Assembly (NCBI GenBank): GCA_934488615.1 | Contig: CAKSSJ010000049.1 | Span: 1 to 5,560, forward strand | From: an uncultured Eubacteriales bacterium | Lineage (GTDB): Bacteria > Bacillota > Clostridia > Oscillospirales > Acutalibacteraceae | DNA length: 5,560 bases | Direction: 5' to 3' | In this document: positions 1 to 5,037 of the stretch, one piece after another | Layout of the letters: each line of letters starts with the position of its first letter | Numbering within the stretch: position 1 is the stretch's first letter | Translations under genes and position numbers: made by a program | Notes under the pieces: generated by a model | Databases searched by the model: none | Told to the model about the DNA's origin: nothing | What the model saw: the letters and a program-made list of their open reading frames with translations, nothing else

Positions 1-92
1 ATCGTCCTCGGACGAAGCTGAAACTCCACATCGGAATCGTTATCCATATACTCGGGAGCGACTATTCGGTTTTCAAAATCCATATCCTCCAT
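1..92 (-). CDS. ruvB: RuvB, Holliday junction branch-migration ATPase (N-terminal fragment)
   Basis: Only the first 30 codons are inside the window; the gene continues past the left edge. The visible protein begins MEDMDFENRIVAPEYM and ends FQLRPRT. This matches the usual RuvB N-terminus, where an R-(I/V)-V/I-x-P-E segment precedes the conserved LRP(K/R)T-(L/I/F) motif leading into the first AAA+ motifs. RuvB is the hexameric ATPase that is loaded by RuvA and pumps DNA through Holliday junctions. The chosen ATG (92-90) has an AAGGAGGG ribosome binding site 6 nt upstream. A second ATG three codons later (83-81) also follows a GGAGG, but with only 2 nt between them, so the first start is preferred. 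The gene follows ruvA after 12 nt in the standard ruvA-ruvB order. No Walker motifs are in view, so the assignment rests on the N-terminal signature and gene order. Confidence 0.93.
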   Translation of the reverse strand, partial: MEDMDFENRIVAPEYMDNDSDVEFQLRPRT

Positions 93-98
93 GCCGTT

Positions 99-106
99 CC
101 CTCCTT
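99..106 (-). promoter_or_regulatory. Ribosome binding site of ruvB
   Basis: AAGGAGGG on the minus strand overlaps the last two bases of the ruvA stop codon read (TAA at 107-105) and lies 6 nt before the ruvB ATG. It is a near-perfect anti-Shine-Dalgarno match and decides the ruvB start in favour of the first of two closely spaced ATGs. Confidence 0.8.
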
Positions 107-698
107 ATATCAGTGATTTAAGTGCCTGTCTTATGAGCTCCTCGACAGGTAAGCTGCTGTCAAGCTTGCCGAGTGCGACTGCCGCCTCCGACCTGCTGTA
201 GCCGAGCTGAACGAGAGCCTCTATAGCCTCGCTCACGTTCTCCGCACCTGCCGTCATTTGAACCGCTCCGACAAGCTCCGACTGCTCCTCGGTAAGCTCT
301 GCACTGAACTTATTTTTAAGTTCAAGTATAATTCTGTTGGCTATCTTTGCACCGACGCCCTGCGCCTTTGTTATCGCCTTTGCGTCGCCCGAAGCAATGC
401 TCAAGGCGAGCTTATCGGGAGTCAGCACGGAAAGTATCGCAAGCGCCGCCTTGGGACCTACGCCCGAAACAGTGATGAGCTGTTTGAAAGCGTCAAGCTC
501 GTTCGGCGTGGAGAAGCCGTAAAGCTCCATTGCGTCCTCACGGACATTGAGGTAGGTGTAAACCGTCGTTTCCGTGTTGAGCGCAACGTTTTTCAGCGTG
601 TTCATCGTGGAAAAGCAGAAGAACGCAATTCCGCCGCACTGAACAGCAAGTCCGTTCTGATCGAGGGCAATTACCTTGCCCGTAAGAGAATATATCAT
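105..698 (-). CDS. ruvA: RuvA, Holliday junction DNA-binding subunit
   Basis: The 197-residue protein is full length for the family (E. coli RuvA has 203). RuvA tetramers hold the four-way junction open and flat and dock the RuvB motors. The N-terminal OB-fold domain spans about residues 1-63, starting MIYSLTGKV. The acidic pin is visible as Glu54-Asp55 in VREDAMELYGF, equivalent to Glu55/Asp56 of the E. coli protein. Two helix-hairpin-helix motifs follow, SGVGPK (78-83) and QGVGAK (113-118), which contact the DNA backbone. After a polar linker (about 132-152) comes the mobile third domain (153-197), which contacts RuvB. The ATG has an AGGCGG ribosome binding site a few bases upstream. The gene begins 51 nt after ruvC and lies 12 nt before ruvB, so the three form one ruvCAB unit. 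No key element is missing. Confidence 0.97.
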   Translation of the reverse strand: MIYSLTGKVIALDQNGLAVQCGGIAFFCFSTMNTLKNVALNTETTVYTYLNVREDAMELYGFSTPNELDAFKQLITVSGVGPKAALAILSVLTPDKLALSIASGDAKAITKAQGVGAKIANRIILELKNKFSAELTEEQSELVGAVQMTAGAENVSEAIEALVQLGYSRSEAAVALGKLDSSLPVEELIRQALKSLI

Positions 699-749
699 CG
701 TTTTCCGCCTTTTGATAGTTTATTTTTATATGTTTTTTCTTATCTTTTC

Positions 750-1250
750 TCAATAATACTTCTTCAGCTTTCCGACGAGGGAGCCGCTGGTGTGTGCATG
801 GCAAATAGCCATTGCGAGGGCGTCCGCCGTGTCGTCGGGCTTCGGTATTTCGTCAAATTTCAGCATAATCCGCATCATTTCCTGCACCTGCTTTTTTTCG
901 GCTCTGCCATAGCCGACAACGCTCTGCTTAACCTGGAGCGGCGTATATTCGGCTATTTCAAGCCCGTGGAGCTGTGCCGTCAGCACGATAACTCCCCTCG
1001 CCTGTGCAACGTCGATGACCGTCTTTGCGTTCGTGTTATAAAAAAGCTTTTCAATCGCCATGACGTCGGGCTTGTAGTGCGTCATTATCAAATCAAGCTC
1101 ACGGTAAATAATCTCCAACCGCTTGTTGAACGGTGTTCCCGCCTTGGTCGTTATTGCGCCGTAGCTGAGCACCTTGAAATGATTGTTGCTGTATTCCAGC
1201 ACACCGTAGCCGATTATCGCATAGCCCGGGTCAATTCCTAAAATAATCAT
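750..1250 (-). CDS. ruvC: RuvC, crossover junction endodeoxyribonuclease
   Basis: The 166-residue protein has the normal RuvC length. It is the RNase H-fold nuclease that cuts two opposing strands of a Holliday junction in a metal-dependent reaction, working with RuvAB. The catalytic acidic residues can be placed: Asp7 in GIDPG, Glu67 in AIEKLFYN, and Asp140 and Asp143 in PDDTADALA. The family motif EYTPLQVKQSVVGYGRAEK (101-119) is intact. The start is fixed by the very short canonical N-terminus (MIILGIDPG). Its ATG overlaps the der stop codon by one base (TAATG), and upstream there is only a weak purine-rich stretch instead of a clear ribosome binding site. Translation is therefore probably coupled to der. 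Sitting directly behind der is less common than a ruvCAB unit on its own, but the gene itself is ordinary. Confidence 0.97.
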   Translation of the reverse strand: MIILGIDPGYAIIGYGVLEYSNNHFKVLSYGAITTKAGTPFNKRLEIIYRELDLIMTHYKPDVMAIEKLFYNTNAKTVIDVAQARGVIVLTAQLHGLEIAEYTPLQVKQSVVGYGRAEKKQVQEMMRIMLKFDEIPKPDDTADALAMAICHAHTSGSLVGKLKKYY

Positions 1251-1252
1251 TA
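1248..1252 (-). promoter_or_regulatory. TAATG stop-start overlap coupling der to ruvC
   Basis: The der stop (TAA, 1252-1250) shares one base with the ruvC ATG (1250-1248). The 20 nt upstream show no AGGAGG-like site, only GAGACG and A-rich sequence. Most other genes in the window have strong sites. This pattern is typical of translational coupling, in which ribosomes finishing der reinitiate on ruvC. Coupling is inferred, not shown. Confidence 0.6.
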
Positions 1253-2575
1253 TTTCTTTTCGTCTCTTTCACGGATTACCATTTTTGTCGGTGTACCCTC
1301 AAGTCCGAAAACCTCACGAATCTGATTGTCGATATACCGCTGGTAGCTGTAATGGAAAAGATCCTTGCGGTTGACGAAGCAGACAAATGTCGGCGGTCTT
1401 GTGGAAGCCTGCGTAATATAATATATTTTCAGCCGCCTGCCTTTATCCGTCGGCGGCTGAACTCTCGCCGTCGCTTCTGCAAGAATATCGTTAAGCTTAC
1501 CCGTTGAAATTCGCATTGCATTCTGAGTGTCAACGAATTTGATAAGCTCAAATAATCTGTCAAGCCGCTGACCCGTCTTTGCCGAAATGAAAATAATCGG
1601 TGCATACGACATGAACGAGAAATCATTCATCAGCTTTTTACGGTAGCTGTCCATGGTCTTGCCGTCTTTTTCAACCGCATCCCATTTATTTACGGCGATA
1701 ATGCACGCCTTGCCGAGGTCGTGGGCGATTCCCGCAACCTTTGAATCCTGCTCCGTGAAGCCCTCCTGCGCGTCAATCATGATAACGCACACAGTCGCTC
1801 TTTCAACAGCCATTCTAGCACGAAGAACGCTGTATTTTTCAATCGCTTCTTCAACCTTGCTCTTGCGGCGGATACCTGCCGTGTCAATGAAAATAAACTT
1901 GCCGAACTGATTTTCAATCAATGTGTCGGTTGCGTCTCTCGTTGTGCCTGCAATGTTCGAAACGATAACTCGCTCCTCGCCTGCAATCGCATTGATAAGT
2001 GAGGATTTGCCGACGTTCGGCTTGCCGATAACGGCAACACGGATTCTGTCGTCGTCCTCGTCCTCGTCTTCCTCCTCGGGGAAGTATTTGATAACCTCAT
2101 CGAGCAGATCGCCCGTACCGTGACCGTGAACAGCCGAAACTCTTATCGGCTCGCCGAGGCAGAGGTTGTAGAACTCATAGAATTCCATCGGCGGTTCGCC
2201 TATCGTGTCGCACTTGTTTACGCAAAGCACGATCGGCTTTCCGCTCTTGATGAGCATTGAGGCAACCTCCTGATCGGTCGCAACAACACCCGTTCTCATA
2301 TCCGTTACGAAAATTATAACGTCTGCACTGTCAATGGCAATCTGAGCCTGTCGGCGCATCTGCGAAAGAATAACATCGTCCGAATCGGGCTCAATTCCGC
2401 CTGTATCAACTAAAAGGAAATTATGGTTGAGCCATTCGCAATCGCCGTAAATCCTGTCACGGGTAACGCCCGGTGTATCGTCAACGATTGAAAGGCGCTG
2501 ACCCACAAGCTTATTGAAAAGCGTGGATTTTCCGACATTCGGTCTGCCTACAACGGCAACTATCGGTCTTGCCAT
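1250..2575 (-). CDS. der: Der (EngA), tandem-domain ribosome assembly GTPase
   Basis: The 441-residue protein has the Der-specific layout of two GTPase domains in tandem followed by a KH-like domain. Der is an essential GTPase that binds the 50S precursor and is needed for its maturation. Domain 1 shows P-loop GRPNVGKS (10-17), VTRD (37-40), DTGG (57-60), NKCD (120-123) and SA (147-148). Domain 2 shows GKPNVGKS (184-191), TTRD (211-214), DTAG (231-234), NKWD (296-299) and SAK (331-333). The KH-like domain spans about 352-436. The domains are joined by a strongly acidic linker, EEEDEDEDDD (167-176). The start ATG has AGGAGG 6 nt upstream, lying inside the 3' end of the DUF512 gene, which ends 1 nt before. 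All nucleotide-binding motifs are intact, so the protein should be active. Confidence 0.98.
   Translation of the reverse strand: MARPIVAVVGRPNVGKSTLFNKLVGQRLSIVDDTPGVTRDRIYGDCEWLNHNFLLVDTGGIEPDSDDVILSQMRRQAQIAIDSADVIIFVTDMRTGVVATDQEVASMLIKSGKPIVLCVNKCDTIGEPPMEFYEFYNLCLGEPIRVSAVHGHGTGDLLDEVIKYFPEEEDEDEDDDRIRVAVIGKPNVGKSSLINAIAGEERVIVSNIAGTTRDATDTLIENQFGKFIFIDTAGIRRKSKVEEAIEKYSVLRARMAVERATVCVIMIDAQEGFTEQDSKVAGIAHDLGKACIIAVNKWDAVEKDGKTMDSYRKKLMNDFSFMSYAPIIFISAKTGQRLDRLFELIKFVDTQNAMRISTGKLNDILAEATARVQPPTDKGRRLKIYYITQASTRPPTFVCFVNRKDLFHYSYQRYIDNQIREVFGLEGTPTKMVIRERDEKK
2048..2077 (-). repeat. Low-complexity GAN-codon tract encoding the Der acidic linker
   Basis: Ten consecutive GAG/GAA/GAC codons encode EEEDEDEDDD (Der residues 167-176) between the two GTPase domains. 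On the plus strand this appears as an imperfect TCN/CTC triplet tract. Acidic linkers at this place are common in Der proteins, but an unbroken run of ten Asp/Glu codons is a potential slippage site whose length may vary in frame between strains. Confidence 0.7.
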
Positions 2576-2576
2576 A

Positions 2577-3893
2577 TTATCCCTCCTGTTCTCCTAAAAT
2601 TTTATCAAGCATTTCATACCCGTCGTTCTCAACGGGTGTGACCTTTATTCCTAATTTTTGTGAAAGCTCCTCAACGGACATATCGTCAAGGAAAATATCC
2701 CTCTCGCTTCTCAGCGCAACCGCAGGGAAAAGCAGTTCATCGTAGAGCTTTATATTTTCAAGTCCTGCGATTATATCCCTGCCGCAGAGAAGTCCCGCAA
2801 CGGTTATCCTCTCGCCGAAAAGTCTGTTCGGAATTTTAACGATCTCAATTTGAATATTCGTGACTCTTTTTTCAACGGTCTTTGCGATATATTCAATCAG
2901 CCTGAAAGCCGCCGCACCCGTTACCATTGTAATTCGGCGCTCCTTCGGCAAGGTATATCCCTCGGGAATGTCCTTTATCGCTTTCTCGAATTCATGCTTT
3001 AACAGCGCCCACATTCCGACACCGTTTTCAAGCTGTATGAAGTCGCCGTATCGGCTGCAATCGGGCATCGGCAAATCGGCATTGAGATAGAATTCATCCG
3101 ATGCAAAAGCGATATTCATATTATTATAACACATAAATTGAGAATTGTAACTATCAATTCGCGAAATTACGTCCAAAGATTGCTCTTTTGTGAAAGGATT
3201 TAAGCCCGTCAGCCCGTCACGGTGGCAAGAAAGACCGACGGGAACGGCGGCAATGCTCTGAACGGACGGGTACATCTTACCCAATTCCTCCAGTGAATAG
3301 GTCAGCTCGTCGCCGTCATTATAGCCGGGGCAAAGCACAAGCTGAGTATTGAGCTTTATGCCTGCATCGGCAAGTTTCCTGACATAGTCGAGCACCTTTC
3401 CCGCTCGCTTGTTGCCCATCATTTTAACACGAAGCTCGGGGTTCATAGTGTGAACCGAGATATTAACGGGGCTGATGTGCATTTCGATTATTCTGTCAAT
3501 ATCCCTCTTGCCGATATTCGTGAGCGTGATATAGTTGCCGAAAAGGAAGGAAAGACGTGAATCGTCGTCCTTGAAATAAAGGCTTTCACGCAAGCCTTTA
3601 GGCAGCTGATCTATGAAGCAGAAAATGCAATTGTTGGCACAGGAGCGCTGCTTGTCCATCAGATAGGTCTCGAATTCAAGACCAGTTTCGCCCTCGCCGA
3701 GCTTTAAATGAATCGTTCGGCGCTTGCCGTTCGGCTTCTCGATAACGAGCACGGGCGCATCGTCAATATAGAACTGATAGTCAAGCACGTCACGGATCTC
3801 ATGACCGTTTACGCTAATCAGCTTGTCCCCCGCCTTCACAAAATGGCGTGACGCAGGCGAATGATGCCGAACAGATGAAATTTTAACAGCCAT
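2577..3893 (-). CDS. DUF512 family protein: PDZ-like N-terminus, radical-SAM-type Fe-S core
   Basis: The 438-residue protein belongs to the DUF512 group, usually annotated as an Fe-S oxidoreductase related to NifB/MoaA. Its reaction is not established. Residues 1 to about 66 look like a compact PDZ-like domain (AGDKLISVNGHEI at 21-33). The radical-SAM cysteines follow as C85-x3-C89-x2-C92 within SCANNCIFCFIDQLP; these would hold a [4Fe-4S] cluster for S-adenosylmethionine cleavage. SVHTMNPELR (146-155) belongs to the barrel. The C-terminal DUF512 domain runs from about 215 and carries VPVGLSCHR (217-225), GVGMWALLKHEF (291-302), TGAAAF (325-330), ITVAGLLCGRDI (363-374) and FLDD (401-404). No signal peptide or membrane segment is visible, so it is probably cytoplasmic. 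The start has AAGGAGGG 5 nt upstream. It directly precedes der, an arrangement recurrent in Clostridia, which hints at a ribosome- or translation-related role without proving one. Confidence 0.92.
   Translation of the reverse strand: MAVKISSVRHHSPASRHFVKAGDKLISVNGHEIRDVLDYQFYIDDAPVLVIEKPNGKRRTIHLKLGEGETGLEFETYLMDKQRSCANNCIFCFIDQLPKGLRESLYFKDDDSRLSFLFGNYITLTNIGKRDIDRIIEMHISPVNISVHTMNPELRVKMMGNKRAGKVLDYVRKLADAGIKLNTQLVLCPGYNDGDELTYSLEELGKMYPSVQSIAAVPVGLSCHRDGLTGLNPFTKEQSLDVISRIDSYNSQFMCYNNMNIAFASDEFYLNADLPMPDCSRYGDFIQLENGVGMWALLKHEFEKAIKDIPEGYTLPKERRITMVTGAAAFRLIEYIAKTVEKRVTNIQIEIVKIPNRLFGERITVAGLLCGRDIIAGLENIKLYDELLFPAVALRSERDIFLDDMSVEELSQKLGIKVTPVENDGYEMLDKILGEQEG
2581..2587 (-). promoter_or_regulatory. 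Ribosome binding site of der inside the DUF512 gene
   Basis: AGGAGGG on the minus strand lies within the final codons of the upstream DUF512 gene, with AGGAGG 6 nt before the der ATG at 2575. The reading of the upstream gene's last codons thus overlaps the initiation region of der, consistent with cotranscription and a single mRNA. Confidence 0.75.
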
Positions 3894-3898
3894 AAAGA

Positions 3899-3906
3899 CC
3901 CTCCTT
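3899..3906 (-). promoter_or_regulatory. Ribosome binding site of the DUF512 gene
   Basis: AAGGAGGG on the minus strand, 5 nt before the ATG at 3893, is a strong site. It fixes the start of the DUF512 protein at MAVKISSV and marks the downstream end of the long untranslated region between rpmF and this gene. Confidence 0.8.
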
Positions 3907-3966
3907 TGCTTGGTTTTTTGTTGCTTCTAATCGAAGCAGAAGCCTCATTGGGCTCCCCTGTGTAGT

Positions 3967-3990
3967 TTTGACGAGAGATTTTTTCGTTAG
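3967..3990. repeat. 24-bp direct repeat, copy 1
   Basis: The 24 bases from TTTGACGAGAG through TTTTTTCGTTAG are identical to 4076-4099, in the same orientation and 109 bp apart start to start. The match stops sharply on both sides (3966 T versus 4075 A; 3991 G versus 4100 A). Beyond it on the right, a degenerate similarity continues: ATTCCACCG here versus ATTCCGCCG at copy 2, then an AT-rich segment bounded by GGC and GCC. Copy 1 lies 61 bp upstream of the DUF512 ribosome binding site in the direction of transcription. Confidence 0.9.
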
Positions 3991-4075
3991 GCGGATTTTA
4001 TTCCACCGAAGGCAATATTTATATATGCCGAGGGGGATAAATTTCGTTTCACTGAAAAAGATACAAAACATTTAA

Positions 4076-4099
4076 TTTGACGAGAGATTTTTTCGTTAG
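4076..4099. repeat. 24-bp direct repeat, copy 2
   Basis: This is an exact copy of 3967-3990 in the same orientation. It is followed on the right by ATTCCGCCG and the perfect palindrome at 4119-4136, in the place where copy 1 has ATTCCACCG and a weaker GGCAATAT...ATATGCC inverted repeat. The unit therefore seems to be about 60-75 bp long, with a strictly conserved 24-bp part and a diverged hairpin part. Confidence 0.9.
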
Positions 4100-4118
4100 A
4101 CAGTTCAAGGATTCCGCC

Positions 4119-4136
4119 GCCGATATGAATATCGGC
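4119..4136. repeat. Perfect palindrome GCCGATAT-2-ATATCGGC
   Basis: Eight bases (GCCGATAT) are followed by 2 bases and their exact reverse complement (ATATCGGC). There is no T-run on either side, so it is not an intrinsic terminator. The 2-bp centre is too tight for a full RNA hairpin, though the inner pairs could open, and it fits a dimeric-protein binding site equally well. It occupies the hairpin position of the second repeat unit. Confidence 0.7.
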
Positions 4137-4174
4137 AAGGAAGCTTTGGGCTGTATAACGGAAAAAGATCCGTC

Positions 4175-4227
4175 AAAAAAGTCAAAAAGGCAGAGAACGG
4201 ACACTATTAAACGGTCCAATCTCTACC
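4175..4227 (-). terminator. Intrinsic terminator of the yceD-rpmF unit
   Basis: Read on the minus strand, GGTAGAGA-T-TGGAC (4227-4215) pairs with GTCCG-T-TCTCTGCC (4202-4189), giving a 13-position stem with one mismatch and an 11-nt loop. It is followed by TTTTTGACTTTTTT (4188-4175). Two positions that would be C-A mismatches on the plus strand are G-U pairs on the minus strand, which supports minus-strand orientation. The stem begins 24 nt after the rpmF stop codon. The T-tract is broken by GAC, so some read-through into the DUF512-der genes is possible. Confidence 0.8.
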
Positions 4228-4251
4228 TTCTCCGTTTCACATTGAAAAGAC

Positions 4252-4434
4252 TTATGCGTCCTTCTTGACAACAAGCTTGCCGTTGTAATAACCGCAGGCT
4301 GAGCATACTCTGTGAGCTCTCTTGTACTCACCGCACTGCGGGCACTTTACAAGTGCCGGTGCTTCCATCTTCCAAACGTTTGAACGTCTCTTGTCTCTTC
4401 TCGCTTTAGAAACTCTTCTCTTCGGTACTGCCAT
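4252..4434 (-). CDS. rpmF: Large-subunit ribosomal protein bL32 (zinc-binding form)
   Basis: The 60-residue protein begins MAVPKRRVSKARRDKRRS, the highly conserved, very basic L32 N-terminus that lies against 23S rRNA in the 50S subunit. The zinc ribbon is intact: Cys31-x2-Cys34 (CPQC) and Cys44-x2-Cys47 (CSAC). This makes it the four-cysteine form rather than the cysteine-free paralogue some bacteria induce under zinc shortage. Length is normal for the family. A strong AAGGAGG lies 8 nt before the ATG. It sits 33 nt after yceD, a pairing conserved across many bacteria. In many Firmicutes fatty-acid and phospholipid genes such as plsX follow rpmF; here an intrinsic terminator follows instead. 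Confidence 0.98.
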   Translation of the reverse strand: MAVPKRRVSKARRDKRRSNVWKMEAPALVKCPQCGEYKRAHRVCSACGYYNGKLVVKKDA

Positions 4435-4467
4435 TCTGAGCGCCTCCTTAATGCTGATAAATAATTC

Positions 4468-4974
4468 TTACTGATCTTCCTGTGTGAGCTGTAAGAGGGC
4501 GTCCCAGCGAGGGTCGTACTCCTTGCCGCAGTCACACGGACCGTCATTTAAGTCTTTGCCGCATCGGGGACAGATCCCGAGGCAGTCATCCCTGCACAAC
4601 ACCTTGGTAGGCAGGTTCAGGAGAATATCCTCCCGAACAAGCGGTTCGGCATCGTATCGGAGCGAATCGACAACGATAAATTCGTCATTGCCCTCGTCGT
4701 TGTTAAGCTCCGTGACAAGCACATGCTCGATCGGCATTGAAAAGGTACGGTCAAATGCGGCCGCACATCTGTCGCAGGCGAGATTGAGAGTAAAATCAGC
4801 CTTCGCTTTGATGCTGACTATGCCTGTTGAGTTCTTGATCTCCCCCGTAACGCGAACGGGCGAATTGAATGATTTTCCGCCGTAGATATCACAATCGCTC
4901 ATGTCAACCGTGAAATCCAAAGGCAGCGCCATGCCCTCATTATTAAAGACAGGCTCAAGCTCAACGAAATACAT
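4468..4974 (-). CDS. yceD: YceD/DUF177 family protein, 23S rRNA accumulation factor
   Basis: The 168-residue protein has the DUF177 layout. Family members in E. coli and chloroplasts are needed for normal 23S rRNA accumulation, and the gene is typically paired with rpmF, as here. An N-terminal beta-rich part (about 1-60) leads to CDRC (67-70). The acidic region ELNNDEGNDE (89-98) precedes the conserved segment YDAEPLVREDILLNLPTKVLC. The C-terminal cysteine cluster has C127-x3-C131-x3-C135-x2-C138-x8-C147-x-C149, matching the family pattern ending in a GxCPxCG-LN-C-C signature, and probably binds metal. The start ATG has GAGGTGA about 9 nt upstream. It is the first gene after a perfect consensus promoter, with a leader of roughly 28 nt. 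The symbol follows the E. coli homologue; clostridial copies are often just called DUF177. Confidence 0.94.
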   Translation of the reverse strand: MYFVELEPVFNNEGMALPLDFTVDMSDCDIYGGKSFNSPVRVTGEIKNSTGIVSIKAKADFTLNLACDRCAAAFDRTFSMPIEHVLVTELNNDEGNDEFIVVDSLRYDAEPLVREDILLNLPTKVLCRDDCLGICPRCGKDLNDGPCDCGKEYDPRWDALLQLTQEDQ

Positions 4975-5008
4975 AAATACTCTTCACCTCAAATGTCATG
5001 CACCAAAC

Positions 5009-5037
5009 ATTATATAGTGTAAAACGTCATTTGTCAA
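5009..5037 (-). promoter_or_regulatory. Consensus sigma-A promoter of yceD-rpmF
   Basis: On the minus strand, TTGACA (5037-5032) and TATAAT (5014-5009) are separated by exactly 17 bp, a 12/12 match to the vegetative consensus. Transcription would start near 5002, giving a leader of about 28 nt that holds the GAGGTGA ribosome binding site of yceD. A perfect promoter fits high, growth-linked expression of a ribosomal protein gene. Confidence 0.9.

Larger units (their letters stand above)
3907..4174 (-). other. Long untranslated leader/intergenic region before DUF512-der-ruvCAB
   Basis: About 270 bases between the rpmF terminator and the DUF512 ribosome binding site carry no credible gene. The stretch contains two copies of a 24-bp direct repeat (3967-3990 and 4076-4099), a perfect palindrome (4119-4136), and smaller potential hairpins. 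Read as minus-strand RNA, one hairpin is TGCTTC/GAAGCA with a 5-nt loop (3938-3922). Another is GGTGGA/TCCGCC with one G-U pair, roughly 4007-3990. The promoter of the downstream operon should lie here, but I found no -35/-10 pair with proper spacing. The AT-rich TATAAA near 4020 is the best -10-like string and has no convincing partner. Candidates are a weak promoter, read-through from rpmF, or an inserted repeat element. Confidence 0.55.

Noticed and set aside
258..1241. Plus-strand 327-residue open frame
   Set aside because: It is antisense to ruvA and ruvC, spans their intergenic gap, is Arg/Leu/Cys-rich with no family resemblance, and both genes beneath it are unmistakable.
3883..4071. 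Minus-strand 62-residue frame ending 11 nt inside the DUF512 gene (possible leader peptide)
   Set aside because: The overlap with the DUF512 start is suggestive of coupling, but its ATG has no ribosome binding site and the composition is not protein-like; DUF512 has its own strong site.
3967..4099. CRISPR array, given two spaced identical 24-bp repeats
   Set aside because: There are only two copies, the 85-bp gap is far too long for a spacer, there are no cas genes, and similarity continues beyond one repeat edge.
4158..4173. ACGGA/TCCGT hairpin just after the rpmF terminator
   Set aside because: It has only 5 bp and no T-tract follows in either direction; too weak to call a terminator or attenuator.
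4142..4188. Promoter for the DUF512 operon from TTGACT (4185-4180) and TTATAC near 4155
   Set aside because: The hexamers are about 21 bp apart; the alternative TTGACG gives about 12-13 bp. Neither spacing is acceptable for sigma-A.
4077..4268. Plus-strand 63-residue frame (TTG start) covering repeat copy 2 and part of the rpmF end
   Set aside because: There is no ribosome binding site; it runs through the minus-strand terminator and into rpmF. The repeat is read in the same frame at copy 1, but that frame soon stops and the two products do not resemble each other beyond the 24-mer.
4484..4885. Plus-strand 133-residue frame opposite yceD
   Set aside because: It is a shadow of the DUF177 gene: Ser/Arg-rich, with no initiation signal and no recognisable domain.
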